From positions 1,302,001 to 1,366,000 of the forward strand of contig NZ_CP068771.1 in NCBI RefSeq assembly GCF_018336935.1: a DNA stretch of 64,000 nucleotides, in the 5' to 3' direction. The position numbers and the translations under genes were made by a program. This document shows positions 1-8,891 of the stretch, one piece after another. This DNA comes from Serratia plymuthica (GTDB lineage Bacteria; Pseudomonadota; Gammaproteobacteria; Enterobacterales; Enterobacteriaceae). The stretch's first letter is position 1. The number at the start of each line of letters is the position of its first letter. Under the pieces are notes generated by a model. That model ran no database searches. It was not told the origin of the DNA and was given only the letters and a program-made list of their open reading frames with translations.

Positions 1-1272
1 GCGGTGGCAACGCCGATCGGCGCCTTTGCCCTGGACGTGACCCAGGCCAATACCCGTCTGAAGCAGGGCGACCAATCCGGCCAGAGCTATAAGCTCAGCT
101 ACAGCAAGTTGATGACTGAAACCAACACCAACTTCACCATCGCCGCTTATCGCTATTCCACCTCCGGTTACCTCTCGTTGCGTGACGCCGTTTACTCGCG
201 CGACAACGAACGCAGGAACATGAGCGCCGACGCCGTTAACCGCCAGCGCAGCGAATACCAGCTGACCCTGAATCAGGGGCTGGGCGATAACTACGGCTCT
301 TTGTATATCACCGGTTCGGTTCGCGATTACTGGAACCGGGGCGGCAGCACCAAGCAATATCAGGTGGGCTATAACAACTACTATGGCCGCGTCACCTATG
401 GTCTGTCCGCCATGCGCACCTCGGACATGTATAACCGCGATGAGACCCGTTATTACCTGACGCTGTCGGTTCCGTTCAGCGTCGGTTCGCAGACCCTGAG
501 CCTGAACAGTTCTCTGGGCTATACCGATAACGGCTACGACAGCAGCCGCGTGGGTATCAACGGTTCTACCGGTGAAGATAACAACGTCAGCTACAGCGCG
601 ACGCTGGCCAACGATCAATCCGGCGGCACCAACAGCAGCGTAAGCGGCGAATACCGCAGCCGGTTCTCGACGCTGAACGGCTCTTACAGCTACGGCAAAG
701 ATTATCGCCAGTCATCGATCGGCGCATCGGGCAGCGTCGTGGCCCACAGCGGCGGGGTGACCATGACGCCGCAGCGCGGCCAGACCATGGTGCTGGTAGA
801 GGCGCCGGACGCCGCCGGGGCTATCGTGACCAACTCGCCGGGCGTGCGTATCGATGACAACGGTTATGCGGTAGTGCCTTATGTGGCGCCTTATCGCATG
901 ACCAACGTTACGCTCGATCCCAGCGGCATGTCGCGCGATGTGGAACTGGAAAGCAGCAGCCAGCAGGTTGCGCCTTATGCCGGAGCCATCGCACGGCTGG
1001 AGTTCAAGACCACCAAAGGCCAGGCGTTGATCATCCATGCCCTCGGCCCGGACGGCAACGCGTTGCCATTTGGCTCGGAAGTGCTGGATACCCGCAATCA
1101 GGTGGTGGGCATCGTGGGTCAGGGCAGCCGCATCTACTTGCGTACCGAAGCGCAAAAAGGGCTGTTGCAGGTGAAATGGGGCACGCAGCCTACGCAGCAG
1201 TGTTCTGTCAGCTACAGCGCGAAAGCGCAGGGCAATACTGACTACGAAATTATTGAGGCGAGTTGCAAATGA
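1..1272 (+). CDS. Fimbrial outer-membrane usher, C-terminal part (5' end outside window)
   Basis: The reading frame is open from the first base, so only the last 423 or so residues are seen. The protein is rich in alternating Tyr/Ser/Asn beta-strand sequence (the end of the 24-strand pore), followed by the two C-terminal plug-like domains; residues such as GQTMVLVEAPDAAGA and the final Cys pair (QCSVSY ... EASCK) are typical of FimD/PapC ushers. Ushers sit in the outer membrane, accept chaperone-subunit complexes and thread the pilus outward. The stop codon overlaps the start of the adhesin gene by four bases (ATGA), so the two are translationally coupled in one operon whose chaperone and major pilin must lie upstream of the window. 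The fimbrial type cannot be decided from this fragment. Confidence 0.93.
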   Translation, partial: AVATPIGAFALDVTQANTRLKQGDQSGQSYKLSYSKLMTETNTNFTIAAYRYSTSGYLSLRDAVYSRDNERRNMSADAVNRQRSEYQLTLNQGLGDNYGSLYITGSVRDYWNRGGSTKQYQVGYNNYYGRVTYGLSAMRTSDMYNRDETRYYLTLSVPFSVGSQTLSLNSSLGYTDNGYDSSRVGINGSTGEDNNVSYSATLANDQSGGTNSSVSGEYRSRFSTLNGSYSYGKDYRQSSIGASGSVVAHSGGVTMTPQRGQTMVLVEAPDAAGAIVTNSPGVRIDDNGYAVVPYVAPYRMTNVTLDPSGMSRDVELESSSQQVAPYAGAIARLEFKTTKGQALIIHALGPDGNALPFGSEVLDTRNQVVGIVGQGSRIYLRTEAQKGLLQVKWGTQPTQQCSVSYSAKAQGNTDYEIIEASCK

Positions 1273-2309
1273 TGAAATTAACGCGGGTTCTTTCGCTGAA
1301 CAAAACGGCGGCCCAACGGTTGGCGCTGTTCGGCTTGTTGATGGCCGCCGGTCAGAGCGCTTACGCCAGCTGTACGGTCACCAACGGTTACAAGGCTCAG
1401 GTGATCAATATGAGGCTCGGGCGCGTGCTGGTCACGCCTGGCAGCCAGGTCGGTGATACCCTGACCACCGGCCAGTTCCCGATTAATGCCGTGAACGGTA
1501 TCGGTCGTTGCAGCAGCAGTGGCGGTAGCGCCATCGGCCAGATATTGCAGGGGAGCCGCTCTACGCTTGCCAACGTCTGGAGCACCAATATTCCGGGAAT
1601 TGGTATCCGTTTGTATCGTGAAGCCGGATCGATCAGTACCTTTTACCCGCATACCTTGCGGCTGGGCGGGAACACGACCGTTAACCTGAACGGCGGTTAC
1701 TTCAAGATCGATATCGTGAAAACTGCGGCTCAGACAGGCACCGGCCAACTGACTACCGGGCTCTATACCAACTACTACATGGACGGTACCGGTCCTGGGT
1801 TGCCATTGCTGCAATCGATTGTCGACGCCAACAGCCTGACGATTGTCACCTCAACCTGTAACGTCGACAGTGGTTCAAAGGACAAGGTGGTCAATCTGGA
1901 TAGCGTCACGGCAGCCTCTTTTGGCGGCGTCGGCTCAACTCAGGGTGAAAAAGCCTTTGATATCAACATTAATTGCGTTGGCGGCATCGGCGAAGATCTG
2001 CTGCCGGGCAGTGCCGGGCAGGGGATTGTGAATGTGCGTTTCAATTACGATCAGGATACCTCCAATGCGCCAGGCGTGATCAAATCGCAGCCGGGCGCCA
2101 ATACGGCTTCCGGCGTTGCCGTGCAGCTGTTGACGGGCACCACGACGCAACCTATCAAGAATGGCGATGTGGTCAATGCCGGCCGCACCGTGCCAAACCA
2201 GGCCAACACCCTGACCCTGCCGCTGAAAGCCCGTTACTATCGCACCGGTAACACGATCAAAGGCGGTAATATCAAGTCGACCGCAACCTTTACCATCGAA
2301 TACAACTGA
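1269..2309 (+). CDS. Fimbrial tip adhesin / minor fimbrial subunit
   Basis: The 346-residue product starts at the ATG that overlaps the usher stop; a GAGG motif lies 11 bases upstream. It has a signal peptide (about residues 1-33, ending near AYA before SCTV). An N-terminal lectin-like half contains two Cys residues. From about residue 196 there is a pilin domain with its own Cys pair (TSTCNVD ... NINCVGG) and the terminal beta-strand motif ending TATFTIEYN that is recognised by donor-strand exchange. This two-domain plan and the position last in the operon resemble FimH/MrkD-like tip adhesins. The receptor-binding half is not one I recognise, so ligand specificity is unknown. A strong terminator follows 15 bases after the stop. 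Confidence 0.85.
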   Translation: MMKLTRVLSLNKTAAQRLALFGLLMAAGQSAYASCTVTNGYKAQVINMRLGRVLVTPGSQVGDTLTTGQFPINAVNGIGRCSSSGGSAIGQILQGSRSTLANVWSTNIPGIGIRLYREAGSISTFYPHTLRLGGNTTVNLNGGYFKIDIVKTAAQTGTGQLTTGLYTNYYMDGTGPGLPLLQSIVDANSLTIVTSTCNVDSGSKDKVVNLDSVTAASFGGVGSTQGEKAFDININCVGGIGEDLLPGSAGQGIVNVRFNYDQDTSNAPGVIKSQPGANTASGVAVQLLTGTTTQPIKNGDVVNAGRTVPNQANTLTLPLKARYYRTGNTIKGGNIKSTATFTIEYN

Positions 2310-2324
2310 GTATTGCGGGCATTA

Positions 2325-2356
2325 AAAAAGCCAATGGGGTTGCCCATTGGCTTTTT
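2325..2356 (+). terminator. Rho-independent terminator of the fimbrial operon
   Basis: A perfect 14-bp stem (2325-2338 with 2343-2356) with a 4-base loop ends in a run of five T. It closes the fimbrial operon. Because the stem also begins with A residues it can work in the opposite direction for the convergent AraC-type gene. Confidence 0.9.
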
Positions 2357-2370
2357 GTTGTTTAGCCGTC

Positions 2371-2829
2371 TCAGCGCAGGCCCATCCAATGAGTGCAGGC
2401 GCTGTCCACGCATTTCCCCGCATACCATAAATGTACGCCCGGCGACTCGTGCCGGTGCCCGTTCAGCGGCGCGATGGGTTGCGGGCGCATTTCCACCACG
2501 TCCCAGCGCGTAGTGCGGCGATACACCGCCGGCGTTTTGCCGAACTGTTTTTTAAACGCGCGTGAAAATGACGGTTGGGAATCAAAATGGAACTGCAGGG
2601 CGATGTCGAGAATAGGGCGTGGGGTCGAACGCAGCGCCTGCGCGGCCTGTGACAGGCGGCGCTCGCGGATATAGCTGCCCAGCGCATGGCCGGTGGTGCT
2701 GCGGAACATCCTTTGCAGGTGCCATTTAGAGTAGCCTGACTTCGCCGCCACGTTGTCCAACAGCAGCGGTTGATCCAGGTGAGTTTCAATCCAGTTCAGC
2801 AAATCGTGAATGATATTGACGCGATCCAT
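2371..2829 (-). CDS. AraC/XylS-family regulator, Rob/SoxS/MarA-like DNA-binding domain with a short tail
   Basis: The 152-residue protein has residues 1-106 closely resembling the DNA-binding domain of E. coli Rob: GYSKWHLQRMF in the first helix-turn-helix, RPILDIALQF and FSRAFKKQFGKTPAVYRR in the second. SoxS and MarA end about there (107-129 aa), while Rob continues into a GyrI-like effector domain of about 180 residues. Here only about 46 residues follow, containing two Cys (140 and 145), His and Trp, unlike either. Family members activate the mar/sox/rob regulon (efflux pumps, porin control, oxidative stress); that this one does so is inference. It is transcribed convergently with the fimbrial operon, and no obvious partner gene adjoins. 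Confidence 0.8.
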   Translation of the reverse strand: MDRVNIIHDLLNWIETHLDQPLLLDNVAAKSGYSKWHLQRMFRSTTGHALGSYIRERRLSQAAQALRSTPRPILDIALQFHFDSQPSFSRAFKKQFGKTPAVYRRTTRWDVVEMRPQPIAPLNGHRHESPGVHLWYAGKCVDSACTHWMGLR

Positions 2830-2983
2830 TGTTTAAGTTCTCCCGCGGTACGGCATTCAGGTCACAGTAGGTAAGAGTAATTATCCAAGCCAGTTCTTTG
2901 ATAATAGGCCGCTGAATCGGGTTACGCAAGTGTTAACTGGCGGGCTAAAGGTGGCTAAACGTGCTTTTACCGCCGCGGGGAAA

Positions 2984-3009
2984 CAAAAAAGGCCGCGCGA
3001 GGCGGCCTT
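2984..3009 (-). terminator. Rho-independent terminator of mqo
   Basis: Read on the minus strand, AAGGCCGCC pairs with GCGGCCTT around a short loop and is followed by a T run (the A run at 2985-2990 on the plus strand). It lies 26 bases beyond the mqo stop. Confidence 0.85.
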
Positions 3010-3034
3010 GATGGCAGGGGAAACAAACGTCGGA

Positions 3035-4612
3035 TCAGTCAGTTTCCGGCTTCACTTCGATATAGTCCAACTGCAAGACGCTGCTGGTATAGCCGCGGAT
3101 CTTGTTGGTCATTTCAATATCGCCGTTCAGCTTGTGACCATAGGATGGAATGATCTCTTTCAGCTTGCTCTGCCATTCCGGCGTCGCCACTTTATCTTTG
3201 AACACTTTTTCCATCAGGTGCAGCATGATTGGCGCAGCGGTAGAGGCGCCCGGCGATGCGCCGAGCAGGGCGGCGATGCTGCCGTCCTCGGAGCTGACCA
3301 CTTCGGTGCCGAACTGCAACACGCCGCCTTTCTCATCATCTTTCTTGATGATCTGCACGCGTTGTCCGGCGGTCCACAGCTTCCAGTCGGCCTGTTTGGC
3401 TTCAGGGAAGTACTCTTTCAGCGCAGCGAAACGGTCATCGTCGTTCATCATCAACTGGCCAACCAGGTATTTCACCAGATCGAAGTTATCCAGCCCGACG
3501 TGGGTCATCGGCAACAGGTTAGAGGTGCTCAGAGAGTGCAGCAGATCGAACAGCGAACCGTTTTTCAGGAACTTGCTGGAGAAGGTGGCGAACGGCCCGA
3601 ACAGTACGACGCGCTTGCCATCCAGCATGCGGGTGTCCAGATGCGGAACCGACATTGGCGGCGAACCTACGCTGGCCAGACCGTAAACCTTGGCCAGATG
3701 CTGATTCGCCACTTCCGGATTGCTGGTCACCAGGAACTGGCCGCCGACCGGGAAACCGCCGTAGCCGTCGGCTTCAGGAATGCCGGATTTCTGCAGCAGC
3801 GTCAAAGAGGCGCCGCCTGCCCCGATAAACACGAATTTGGCGTTAACGGTGGTTTCTTTACCGTCACGGTTCAGATCGGCCACGGTCACGCGCCAGGTGT
3901 TGTCGGCGTTGCGTTTGATATCGCGCACTTCATGGCTCAGGTTCAGCTTGAAGTTAGGATTTTTGGTCAGCGTATCCACCAGTTGATGGGTGATCACGCC
4001 AAAGTTGACGTCGGTACCCAACGGCATGCGGGTCGCGGCAATTTTCTGCGCCGGATCGCGGCCGTTCATCACCAGCGGCGCCCACTGTTTAATCTGGTTA
4101 GGGTCTTCGGAGTATTCCATCCCGCGGAACAGGGTGCTGTGCTGCAGCGCCGCATAGCGTTTGCGCAGGAAATTGACGTTATCGTCACCCCAGACAAAGC
4201 TCATGTGCGGTACGCTGTTAATAAAGGATTTTGGATCTTTCAGGACGTTATTTTTTACCTGATAAGACCAGAACTGACGAGAAATTTCAAAAGACTCGTT
4301 AACCACCACGGCTTTGCTGATATCAATGGTGCCGTCTTCTTTCTCCGGGGTGTAGTTCATTTCGGCGAAAGCGGAGTGGCCGGTACCGGCATTATTCCAG
4401 CCGTTGGAACTTTCTTCCGCAACGCCGTTCATGCGTTCATACATGTCGATGGACCAGTTCGGCTCCAACTCATGCAGATAAGTCCCCAGGGTGGCGCTCA
4501 TGATGCCGCCGCCAATCAGTACCACATCGACGGTCTTATTCTCTTCTGCCGCAGCCTGTTGCGTGACGCCGAACAGATTCAGACAGAAGATCAGGACGAG
4601 TAATTTTCTCAT
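3035..4612 (-). CDS. mqo: Malate:quinone oxidoreductase
   Basis: FAD-dependent, membrane-associated enzyme that oxidises malate to oxaloacetate and passes electrons to quinone, bypassing NAD-linked malate dehydrogenase. The 525-residue product has the dinucleotide-binding motif [10 protein letters not shown] near residues 34-43 and the family signatures [42 protein letters not shown] and [15 protein letters not shown], all very close to E. coli Mqo (548 aa). The N-terminus looks like a cleavable signal (hydrophobic [11 protein letters not shown], then QQAAAEE), as in E. coli. The protein ends earlier than E. coli Mqo, lacking its Pro/Gln-rich C-terminal extension. The gene stands alone, with a terminator downstream and an AT-rich upstream region. 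Confidence 0.97.
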   Translation of the reverse strand: MRKLLVLIFCLNLFGVTQQAAAEENKTVDVVLIGGGIMSATLGTYLHELEPNWSIDMYERMNGVAEESSNGWNNAGTGHSAFAEMNYTPEKEDGTIDISKAVVVNESFEISRQFWSYQVKNNVLKDPKSFINSVPHMSFVWGDDNVNFLRKRYAALQHSTLFRGMEYSEDPNQIKQWAPLVMNGRDPAQKIAATRMPLGTDVNFGVITHQLVDTLTKNPNFKLNLSHEVRDIKRNADNTWRVTVADLNRDGKETTVNAKFVFIGAGGASLTLLQKSGIPEADGYGGFPVGGQFLVTSNPEVANQHLAKVYGLASVGSPPMSVPHLDTRMLDGKRVVLFGPFATFSSKFLKNGSLFDLLHSLSTSNLLPMTHVGLDNFDLVKYLVGQLMMNDDDRFAALKEYFPEAKQADWKLWTAGQRVQIIKKDDEKGGVLQFGTEVVSSEDGSIAALLGASPGASTAAPIMLHLMEKVFKDKVATPEWQSKLKEIIPSYGHKLNGDIEMTNKIRGYTSSVLQLDYIEVKPETD

Positions 4613-5007
4613 TAAATCAAATCTCTTATGTGTAAATTCTACTCATTGCAGGTGAAAGAATTTATCGGGAGTTACCCTGGAAATAAGCCAAAACAGACCG
4701 CCAGACATGAGCCGAATTGCAGTGATAATGTCTTTTTGTTAATAGTTTTCTTTAACGAAAAGTGGATTATTACAGGCTGCCTGGAGGCGGATTGTTCAAC
4801 TCAGGTTACTGAGGGGATATTATTGTTTGCAAGAATGTTAAAAACTACTTTTGTAACTAAAAAAAGAGAAATATGGGCAGGAATAATTCATTTATTATTG
4901 CGGGTTAAATATAACCGTTAAATTAGCAGGGTTTAATTGCCGTTGATTTAAACGATATTTCATTATCACACAATATTTAGCGATGAATTGCAAAGGGTAG
5001 CCGGTAA
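4613..5007. other. AT-rich intergenic region upstream of mqo
   Basis: About 400 bases between mqo (leftward) and the NmrA-like gene, clearly more AT-rich than its surroundings. It should hold the mqo promoter, but I could not place a convincing -35/-10 pair. A 97-codon plus-strand ORF (4628-4921) has no ribosome binding site and no family resemblance, and I do not accept it as a gene. Confidence 0.5.
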
Positions 5008-5040
5008 CAAAAAGAAAATGGCCGCCGTTTTGGCGGCCGG
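5008..5040 (-). terminator. Rho-independent terminator of the NmrA-like gene
   Basis: The stem GGCCGCC/GGCGGCC (5020-5038) has a 5-base T-rich loop. On the minus strand it is followed by ATTTTCTTTTTG. It begins 10 bases after the stop of the leftward NmrA-like gene. Confidence 0.85.
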
Positions 5041-5047
5041 CATCCGA

Positions 5048-5887
5048 TTAGCGCGGCTGCCAAATACCGCGGGTTGCGGTGTCGGCGGCATAGGCGCCGA
5101 AATCACGCGCCGGGCGCCCAAGGCTGCGTTGAACGTCGTCGGTCAGTGACGCGTTGCGCCCATCCAGTACCGTACTGAATAAATACTCCAGCAGGTTGAC
5201 CATCTCCTCCGGCAACTGCGCTTCGCGCAGATAACCGACATAATCGGCTATCGGCACCTGCCGATAGAGAATCTCGCGTCCGCTGGCGGCGGCAATTTCG
5301 CTAATGGCTTGTTCAAACGTCATCAGTCGCGGGCCGGTTAGCTCATATACTCTCTTGCTGTGGCCGGGTTGGGTGAGAGCGGCGACTGCGGCGTCGGCGA
5401 TATCATCGGCATCAATAAAGGGTTCTGGAATTTCGCCCGGCGGCAAATAAACCGTGCCGTTCAGCAGCTCATCGAGAATAAAGCTTTCGCTGAAATTTTG
5501 CATAAACCAGCTGGCGCGCAATATCGTCCAGTCCGCGCCGCTACGCGCTACCACTTCCTCTGCCTGGCGTGCTTCGTCTTCTCCGCGCCCGCTGAGCAAT
5601 ACGATCTTTTGCACGCCACCCGTGGCCGCCTGTCGGCAAAAACGTTCAATGGTGTCGATGGCGCCCGGCACCGCCAGGTCGGGCTGGAAACTGAGATACA
5701 CCTTTTTCACATCCTGTAAGGCCGGTTGCCAGCTGCCGCTGTCTTCCCAGTCAAAAGGAATGGCGGCGCCACGATGGCCGGGGCGTACGGCCACGCCTTG
5801 CTGTTGCAAACGTGCCGCTACACGGCTGCCGGTTTTACCGGTAGCCCCTAAAACCAGTATCGGTGAGGTCTTATCGCTGTTGTCCAT
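5048..5887 (-). CDS. NmrA-like NAD(P)-binding oxidoreductase-type protein
   Basis: The 279-residue product has an N-terminal Rossmann motif LVLGATGKTGSRVA (about residues 10-23) and the extended SDR layout of NmrA/YtfG-type proteins: a VLLSGRGEDEA strand-turn where a Tyr-dependent SDR would carry its catalytic residues, and WTILRASWFMQNF mid-protein. The Tyr-Lys catalytic pair is not evident, so it may be a redox sensor or quinone/NADPH-binding protein rather than a dehydrogenase. I chose the ATG preceded by GGAG at a 7-base spacing; an upstream in-frame start would run back into the promoter. It is divergent from a TetR regulator, with a sigma-70 promoter and a palindrome in the shared region, so control by that regulator is likely (inference). 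Confidence 0.8.
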   Translation of the reverse strand: MDNSDKTSPILVLGATGKTGSRVAARLQQQGVAVRPGHRGAAIPFDWEDSGSWQPALQDVKKVYLSFQPDLAVPGAIDTIERFCRQAATGGVQKIVLLSGRGEDEARQAEEVVARSGADWTILRASWFMQNFSESFILDELLNGTVYLPPGEIPEPFIDADDIADAAVAALTQPGHSKRVYELTGPRLMTFEQAISEIAAASGREILYRQVPIADYVGYLREAQLPEEMVNLLEYLFSTVLDGRNASLTDDVQRSLGRPARDFGAYAADTATRGIWQPR

Positions 5888-5901
5888 CGTTCGTCTCCAA
5901 A

Positions 5902-5954
5902 TGTGAGTAATGCTCATGTTTTGTAAATATGATAAACCCTCGTATTATTGTCAA
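5902..5954 (-). promoter_or_regulatory. Promoter of the NmrA-like gene with an operator-like palindrome
   Basis: On the minus strand TTGACA (5949-5954) is separated by exactly 17 bp from CATATT (5926-5931). Just downstream, around the expected transcription start, lies an inverted repeat TGAG-N5-CTCA (5904-5916). A repressor bound there would block the promoter; the divergent TetR protein is the obvious candidate. Confidence 0.65.
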
Positions 5955-5983
5955 GGTAGTTTTTGGTTCAAAGGACGATGCTG

Positions 5984-6607
5984 ATGAATGACAAGCAAAA
6001 AAATCCGCCCGCGTTGCGGCGTAAACCCAGCCAGACGCGGAGCCGCGAGAAGGTGGCGCTGATCCTGGATTGCGCCACCGCGCTGATAGCCCAGCAGGGC
6101 AGCGATGCGATGCGCATGAGCGAAGTGGCGCAAAATGCCGGTATTTCCATTGGGGCGCTGTATCAGTACTTTCCGGACAAGACCGCTATCGTGCGCGTGC
6201 TGGCACAGCGTTATAACCAGGAAGCGCGCGAATGCATTGAGCAGTGTTTAACTCAGGTACAAGACTTTCCTCGACTGATCGAGGCTTTTGGCTGCCTGAT
6301 TGACGAATATTATGCCCTGTTTATGGCCGAACCCGTCATGCGGGATATCTGGGCGGCGACGCAGGCCAACAAAACGCTGCGCGAAGAAGAGGTGGCGGAA
6401 AGCAGGTTGAACGGTGCATTGCTGGCGGCGGCGATACGGCGCTTGCGGCCGCAGGCGGATCCCGTTGCGGTTGAAAATGCCGCTTTTCTGCTGATGCACC
6501 TGGGGGAAGCGACGATGCGCCTGGCGGTCAGTACCGGCCCCGACGAGGGCCGCGAACTGGTGGAGAGCTATAAGCAAATGGCGGCGAAGGTGCTGGCAGA
6601 TGCCTAG
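5984..6607 (+). CDS. TetR/AcrR-family transcriptional regulator
   Basis: The 207-residue product has a basic N-terminus (RRKPSQTRSREKVALILDCA) and a TetR helix-turn-helix covering roughly residues 25-65 (AQQGSDAMRMSEVAQNAGISIGALYQYFPDK, the classical TetR signature). The remaining helical C-terminal domain is ligand-binding and of unknown specificity. The ATG at 5984 has AGGA eight bases upstream; the ATG at 5978 is too close to it. It is divergent from the NmrA-like gene and likely represses that promoter and itself. Confidence 0.88.
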   Translation: MNDKQKNPPALRRKPSQTRSREKVALILDCATALIAQQGSDAMRMSEVAQNAGISIGALYQYFPDKTAIVRVLAQRYNQEARECIEQCLTQVQDFPRLIEAFGCLIDEYYALFMAEPVMRDIWAATQANKTLREEEVAESRLNGALLAAAIRRLRPQADPVAVENAAFLLMHLGEATMRLAVSTGPDEGRELVESYKQMAAKVLADA

Positions 6608-6613
6608 AACGCG

Positions 6614-7174
6614 CTACGGCAGCCTGCGCTGCCACTCTTCGTTCAATAAGGCGTAAATAAACTCGTCGCCCCATTCGCCGTTGAAACGGTCGTTTTGCCG
6701 CAGGTGCGCCTCTTTGCGCAGGCCCAGCCGCTCGACCACGCCGATCGAGCCCTGATTGGCGGCATCGAGCCGGGCAAAGATGCGGTGGCAACCTACTTCG
6801 CCGAACCCGCGATCGAGCACCGCACGCACCGCCTCTGCGGCATAGCCTTTACCGGCGTAGGCCGGGTTGAAGATATAACCGATCTCTCCTTGCAATGCCG
6901 CGCGGTTGGCCAGTTTCAGCAGTACTTCGCCGATCAGTTCCCCGCTGTCTCGCAAGGTGACCGCACAATAAAAAATATCGCCATCCTCACTGAAGCGCGA
7001 AGCCACCGCCTGGGCAAGCAGCGCTTCCAGCTGAGCGTCGCTCGGCGTGGGGGCGTACAGATAGCGATAAACCTCCGGCAGGCGGTGATAAGCCGCGTAG
7101 GCGCCGAGATCGGCAAGGGTAAAGCGGCGTAGCCGCAGGCGTTCGGTGGTCAATGGCAGGCTAATCAACTTCAA
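6614..7174 (-). CDS. GNAT-family N-acetyltransferase (RimJ/RimL type)
   Basis: The 186-residue protein of the RimJ-like acetyltransferase-3 group has TTERLRLRRFTLADL at the N-terminus, GELIGEVLLKL in the central strand, the acetyl-CoA pyrophosphate loop NPAYAGKGYAAEAVRAVLD, and NQGSIGVVERLGLRKEAHLRQ near the end. Such enzymes acetylate N-termini of proteins or small amines; the substrate here cannot be told. The frame has no ATG upstream of the conserved start. Initiation must use TTG at 7174, which has AAAGGA seven bases before it. It is convergent with the TetR gene (6 bases between stops). Confidence 0.85.
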   Translation of the reverse strand: MKLISLPLTTERLRLRRFTLADLGAYAAYHRLPEVYRYLYAPTPSDAQLEALLAQAVASRFSEDGDIFYCAVTLRDSGELIGEVLLKLANRAALQGEIGYIFNPAYAGKGYAAEAVRAVLDRGFGEVGCHRIFARLDAANQGSIGVVERLGLRKEAHLRQNDRFNGEWGDEFIYALLNEEWQRRLP

Positions 7175-7267
7175 GGGTTCATCCTTTCATCTGGGCGCGT
7201 TGGCGCGAAGTGAAGACGCAAGGGGGAATATAGCCGTTAATCGATCATTTTTAACCTGTTAGAGCCG

Positions 7268-7296
7268 CTTCTCCCCCTGATATTCAGGAGGAGAAG
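7268..7296 (-). terminator. Hairpin downstream of phoA, possible terminator
   Basis: An imperfect inverted repeat CTTCTCC-C-CCTGA/TCAGG-A-GGAGAAG lies about 30 bases past the phoA stop. There is no T run directly after it on either strand, so it may be only an mRNA-end stabiliser. Confidence 0.4.
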
Positions 7297-7324
7297 GGAC
7301 AGCGCGAGCTACCTGGCAACCAAC

Positions 7325-8752
7325 TTACTTAATCGCCATGGCGTCACGCATGGTGTAGAACAGGTCGGTCTGATCGGTCAGGCCCACGATGTTGGCGGCA
7401 TGCGGACCGTAGGCGGCAACGCGCAACTGGGTGCCGGTGTGTCCCTGAGAGCCTTCTTCCGAATTGCCATAGCTGATGGTCATTGGCGCACCATCTTTGG
7501 TGGTCAGCGTTTGCGTCAGGCCTGGGGCTTTGGCATCGACGGCAATAATCTGGCTGGAGTGGGCGTGGTCGGCGGTGACGATCACCAGGGTGTTGCCGTC
7601 GGCGCGGGCGAAGGCCAGCGCTTTCTGTACCGCTTCATCCAGATCGACCGTCTCGCCGAACTGGCCGCACGGGTTGGCCTCATGGTCCTGCTTGTCGATC
7701 GATGCGCCTTCCACCTGCAAGAAGAAACCGTTCTGCTGGTTTTTCAGCAGGTCTATCGCTTTTTCGGTCATTGCCGCCAGCGTCGGAATGTCGGCCGTAC
7801 GTGCCGGGTTGTTCTCGCAGGTGACCGCCGGTTGGTCGATATTACCGTGATGCGAGGCTTTCGGGCCCTGCCAGCGCACCGGCATATTGCCGGCGGCAAA
7901 CAGCCCGAGCAGCGGTTTTTGCTGATTGGCTACGCTGATGGCATTCAGGCCGTCGAGGTTTTCCACCCACTGATAACCCAGTGCGGTTGCCTGGTCTTTC
8001 AATGATTTTCCCTGCCATTCGCCGCTTTTCGCCAGCTGATTAAAGGATTTCGCTCCACCGCCCAGCGAGACGTCGGCGCGGGTTTTGAGCAATTGCTCGG
8101 TGATCGAGCCACGGCCGCCATTCTCCAGCGCGTTGGTGGCGCATTTTTCGCTGGTTTCTTCCGGGCCGTAACATTTGCGAGAGGTGACATGCGAAACCTG
8201 AGCGGCCGGCGTGGCGTCCTGCAGCTCGGCGGTGGAGACGTTGCCGGTGGCTTTACCCGCCGCCTTGGCGATTTCCAGCAGCGTCGGCTGGTCCTTGCCG
8301 TTGACGTCAACGCCCAGCGCGCCGTTATAGGTTTTTACGCCGGTTGACCATGCGGTCGCCGAGGCGGCGGAATCCGTCACGTAATCCGGTTTGTGGGTTT
8401 TCTTGTCCAGCGAGTAATGGGTGTATTGGCCGGTCAGCGGCAGGGCGTCAATGCCTTTGAAATAGCCGCCCGCGCCTTCTGCGTAGTTGCGCGCCGAGGT
8501 GATTTCGGAATCGCCCATGCCGTCGCCGATCAGCAAAATCACGTTTTTGACCGTTTTGTCAGACAGCGAGGCTTTCAGCGCGGCGGTTTGATCGCCGCTC
8601 AGACGGCGTGCGCCGCCCGGCTCCGCGATGTTACCGCGCGCCGCGCGCTCGGAAAAACCGACGGTATTGGCCGGTGTTTCATCGGCGAAGGCGGTGGAAC
8701 AAAGCAGGGCGGATAACACGGCGCCGGCGATCAAAGAAACGGGCTGCAGCAT
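7325..8752 (-). CDS. phoA: Alkaline phosphatase
   Basis: Periplasmic Zn/Mg phosphomonoesterase that releases inorganic phosphate from organic esters under phosphate starvation. The 475-residue product (E. coli 471) has a signal peptide of about 23 residues (cleavage after AFA). It has the metal-binding GDGMGDSE (77-84) and the nucleophile Ser128 in [15 protein letters not shown]. Paired Cys residues ([13 protein letters not shown] and CENN/ANPCGQ) give the usual two disulfides, and [11 protein letters not shown] and [12 protein letters not shown] supply metal ligands. It is monocistronic, with a good Pho box 74 bases upstream, so PhoB control is expected. Confidence 0.97.
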   Translation of the reverse strand: MLQPVSLIAGAVLSALLCSTAFADETPANTVGFSERAARGNIAEPGGARRLSGDQTAALKASLSDKTVKNVILLIGDGMGDSEITSARNYAEGAGGYFKGIDALPLTGQYTHYSLDKKTHKPDYVTDSAASATAWSTGVKTYNGALGVDVNGKDQPTLLEIAKAAGKATGNVSTAELQDATPAAQVSHVTSRKCYGPEETSEKCATNALENGGRGSITEQLLKTRADVSLGGGAKSFNQLAKSGEWQGKSLKDQATALGYQWVENLDGLNAISVANQQKPLLGLFAAGNMPVRWQGPKASHHGNIDQPAVTCENNPARTADIPTLAAMTEKAIDLLKNQQNGFFLQVEGASIDKQDHEANPCGQFGETVDLDEAVQKALAFARADGNTLVIVTADHAHSSQIIAVDAKAPGLTQTLTTKDGAPMTISYGNSEEGSQGHTGTQLRVAAYGPHAANIVGLTDQTDLFYTMRDAMAIK

Positions 8753-8825
8753 GGGAAAGCTCCTTGTCGTAATAATAAAACATAAATAGCATCATTTTGT
8801 TACGCAGGGAGAGTAGTGCAGAGGT

Positions 8826-8843
8826 GTGACATTTTTATGACGA
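8826..8843 (-). promoter_or_regulatory. Pho box of phoA
   Basis: Read on the minus strand this 18-mer matches the two-repeat PhoB consensus (CTGTCATA-W-A-W-CTGTCAC) at 15 of 18 positions; both half-sites keep GTCA/TGTCAC. It sits 74 bases before the phoA start, a normal place for a PhoB activator site. Confidence 0.8.
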
Positions 8844-8891
8844 TAAGCGGGGGCGAAAATGGGATAGCCGGCGGCTATCCCAGGCAATAAA

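Noticed and set aside
2930..4603. 557-codon plus-strand ORF across mqo
   Set aside because: It is the antisense shadow of mqo. The mqo frame carries all family motifs, while this one has no recognisable domain and no ribosome binding site.
4628..4921. 97-codon ORF upstream of mqo
   Set aside because: No ribosome binding site, no recognisable domain, lies in AT-rich promoter DNA.
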